NCBI GenBank assembly: GCA_021827255.1
Contig: JAKAWO010000158.1
Span: 1-7,087, forward strand
DNA: 7,087 nt
Source: Acidobacteriota bacterium
GTDB lineage: Bacteria > Acidobacteriota > Terriglobia > UBA7540
Direction of reading: 5' to 3'
Under the pieces are notes generated by a model that saw only the letters and a list, made by a program, of their open reading frames with translations, made no database searches and was not told where the DNA came from. Shown here piece after piece: positions 5,937 to 7,087 of the stretch (within the stretch, counting starts at the first letter, position 1; the number at the start of each line of letters is the position of its first letter). Both the position numbers and the translations under genes were made by a program.

Positions 5937-6101
5937 CGGAAATTCGGTGAACGACGAAAAGGCTGTTTCACGCCAAGGCGTAACGGCCGCAAAGGAGCGT
6001 CGGAAAGCCGCCATGGCGCATCCTACCTACAGCTCAGGACATCGGCGGGCCGGCCGAAAGGTTACGGTAATTTGCAACCCTGCGATGGGACAAGGGGGTT
6101 T
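5937..6101 (+). other. Spacer between oxidoreductase and TPM-domain genes, no gene seen
   Basis: The 165-nt spacer holds no supported gene. It contains a small hairpin, CGCC-AA-GGCG, around 5974-5983. It also carries a phrase resembling the 'cacgc-aaag-gcg' type of dispersed intergenic repeat seen in many environmental genomes. No -35/-10 pair or terminator with a T tract is evident. A TTG at 6072 could extend the next gene but lacks a ribosome site. Confidence 0.35.
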
Positions 6102-6899
6102 ATGCGGGTGAGCGGACAAGGGCGCAAAGCGAGGCTGATGGGGACGGCGGCGGTGGTGGCGGCGCTGTTGCTTCTGGCGCGGCCGCTGGCGGCGGAGAAG
6201 ATCAAGGACCTGAAACCGCGCGGCTATGTGAACGACTTTGCCGGGGTGCTGAGCGCGCCCGTGCGCGAGGAGCTCGAGGCGCTGTGCGCGGAGGTGGACC
6301 AGAAAACGCGAGCCCAAATTGCGGTGGTCACGATCCATTCGCTGGGCGACCGAACGGCAGAGCAGTTTGGCCACCGGCTTTTTGACGTTTGGGGGGTGGG
6401 ACACAAGAAGAAAGACCGGGGCGTGCTGATTCTGCTGGCCATCAATAACCATAAGTATTGGACCGAGGTAGGCTATGGCCTCGAGCCGGTGCTGACGGAT
6501 GCGGAGGTGGGACGCTTTGGACGCGAGATGATCCCGAAACTGCGAGCGGGGAATTACGACGGCGCCGTCTCCCAAATCACGATGCAGGTGGCGGAGGCGA
6601 TTGCCCAGAGCCGGCACGTCAAACTGAGCGTTCCGTCGGCGGCGAGCGCGGTTCCCTCCGAAGCGCCGCCGCCGGCCGCGAACCGCGGTGGCGGGCTGCT
6701 GGGCTTGATCATCCTCGTCCTGATTGGCTACCTGGTGTTCCGCGGGGGCGGATGGTGGCTGTTGCCGATGTTTTTAGGAGGATTTGGCGGCGGGTTGGGG
6801 GGCTTTGGCGGCGGCTTTGGCGGAGGAGGCGGGGGCGGCGGGTTCGGGGGATTTGGCGGAGGGATTTCCGGCGGCGGCGGGGCCGGCGGAGGATGGTGA
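6102..6899 (+). CDS. TPM-domain (YgcG-like) exported membrane protein with glycine-rich tail
   Basis: This is a 265-residue member of the TPM domain family, named for TLP18.3/Psb32/MOLO-1. Bacterial members are exported, membrane-tethered proteins of poorly defined role; plant TLP18.3 acts in photosystem II repair and has reported phosphatase activity. Seen: a signal peptide (basic N-region GRKARLM, hydrophobic core, LAA before EK at about residue 31). The TPM domain covers about 41-165: GYVNDFAGVLS opens it, then TRAQIAVVTIHSLGDRTAEQ, a conserved WGVGHKKKDRGVLILLAIN block, and WTEVGYGLEPVLTD. A Ser/Ala/Pro-rich linker (175-195) leads to a transmembrane segment (about 199-215), a GGGWW turn, and a tail of about 40 residues that is almost all Gly and Phe, ending GGGW. 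Such a tail is common in this family. ATG 6102 follows a GGGGG run by 3 nt. ATG 6138 is an alternative that still keeps the signal core. It stands 165 nt after the oxidoreductase. Confidence 0.92.
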   Translation: MRVSGQGRKARLMGTAAVVAALLLLARPLAAEKIKDLKPRGYVNDFAGVLSAPVREELEALCAEVDQKTRAQIAVVTIHSLGDRTAEQFGHRLFDVWGVGHKKKDRGVLILLAINNHKYWTEVGYGLEPVLTDAEVGRFGREMIPKLRAGNYDGAVSQITMQVAEAIAQSRHVKLSVPSAASAVPSEAPPPAANRGGGLLGLIILVLIGYLVFRGGGWWLLPMFLGGFGGGLGGFGGGFGGGGGGGGFGGFGGGISGGGGAGGGW

Positions 6900-6909
6900 A
6901 GCGCTCGGA

Positions 6910-6937
6910 CGAAGGCTGAAGTGTGAAGGATGAAAGC
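6910..6937. repeat. Four degenerate tandem heptamers (TGAAGNN)
   Basis: CGAAGGC, TGAAGTG, TGAAGGA and TGAAAGC follow each other in exact 7-bp register (6910, 6917, 6924, 6931) just after the TPM gene. The fixed part is (T/C)GAA(G/A), with two or three variable bases. It resembles short tandemly repeated intergenic heptamers known in several phyla. It overlaps possible upstream start codons of the next gene, so it may lie in its leader. Confidence 0.6.
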
Positions 6938-6962
6938 TAATGCTCAGGCTCGGCCGGGCGCG

Positions 6963-7087
6963 ATGAGCCCGGAGATGCGAGGGACAATGGACATAGAAAA
7001 GTTGTTGCAAGAGCTGGTGGAGAAGCTGAAGGCGGCGGCAGGGACCAGCTTAAAGACCGTGGCGCTCTACGGCTCGGCGGCGGGAGG
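6963..7087 (+). CDS. Nucleotidyltransferase-domain protein, N-terminal fragment (cut by window end)
   Basis: Only the first few dozen residues are present. From ATG 6987 they read MDIEKLLQELVEKLKAAAG, an amphipathic helix, then SLKTVALYGSAAGG. The strand-turn LYGSAAGG matches the first motif of the pol-beta type nucleotidyltransferase fold (hG[GS]x9-13Dh[DE]h; the acidic residues lie beyond the window). Proteins of this kind include MNT antitoxins, aminoglycoside nucleotidyltransferases and uncharacterised family members. The catalytic aspartates and any C-terminal domain cannot be seen, so the function stays open. In-frame ATGs at 6930, 6963, 6975 and 6987 compete. GAGGG (6979-6983) sits just 3 nt before 6987, which best fits the homologous start, and 6963 is the widest conservative choice. 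It reads in the same direction as the genes to its left. Confidence 0.72.
   Translation, partial: MSPEMRGTMDIEKLLQELVEKLKAAAGTSLKTVALYGSAAG

Noticed and set aside
5960..6075. Possible c-di-GMP (GEMM-like) riboswitch because of GCAAAGG, GGAAAGCC and GGTTACGG pieces
   Set aside because: The pieces are not in the order or spacing of the GEMM consensus, the tetraloop-receptor elements are missing, and the match is explicable by chance.
6774..6899. Glycine-rich end of the TPM protein as possible low-quality or slipped sequence
   Set aside because: The frame is intact, ends in GGGW and matches the usual Gly/Phe-rich tail of this family.

Overview
The window is a GC-rich stretch of a bacterial chromosome. 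Every intact gene reads on the + strand; one decayed gene fragment reads on the - strand. The organism is most likely an Acidobacteriota member or a close environmental relative. This rests on family resemblance only: an old-yellow-enzyme subfamily opening with HPMEGCDGNPDG, a carboxypeptidase-regulatory-like relic of a kind abundant in Acidobacteriota, and lineage-style small secreted proteins. No phylogenetic marker is present, so the assignment is tentative. I see no tRNA, rRNA, CRISPR array, transposase or integrase.

Left block (1-2520). A PIG-L type zinc deacetylase, open at the left edge, is followed 35 nt later by a small secreted protein of unknown function. About 100 nt further on comes a membrane-anchored or secreted protein that seems to join a small beta domain to a domain faintly like LpoB/CsgG/GNA1162 envelope lipoproteins. 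The spacing and shared direction suggest one transcription unit with a cell-envelope theme.

Middle block (2521-3317). There is no intact gene for about 800 nt. The first half (about 2590-2800) is an unusual AT-rich, repeat-rich island. It holds two inverted repeats, a 9-bp unit repeated three times and a 13-bp unit repeated three times. The second half carries, on the - strand, the C-terminal remnant of a carboxypeptidase-regulatory-like protein, with no credible 5' end and a probable frameshift.

Right block (3318-7087). A site-2 protease (M50) with two CBS domains is followed after 24 nt by an FMN-dependent old-yellow-enzyme family oxidoreductase. After a 165-nt spacer comes a secreted, membrane-anchored TPM-domain (YgcG-like) protein with a glycine-rich tail. 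The last gene is the start of a nucleotidyltransferase-domain protein, cut by the right edge. The first two may be co-transcribed; the link to the others is only shared direction.

I find no convincing new multi-gene system. The items most worth a second look are the tandem-repeat island, the hidden - strand relic, the two unrecognised envelope proteins and the atypical cysteine set of the oxidoreductase.
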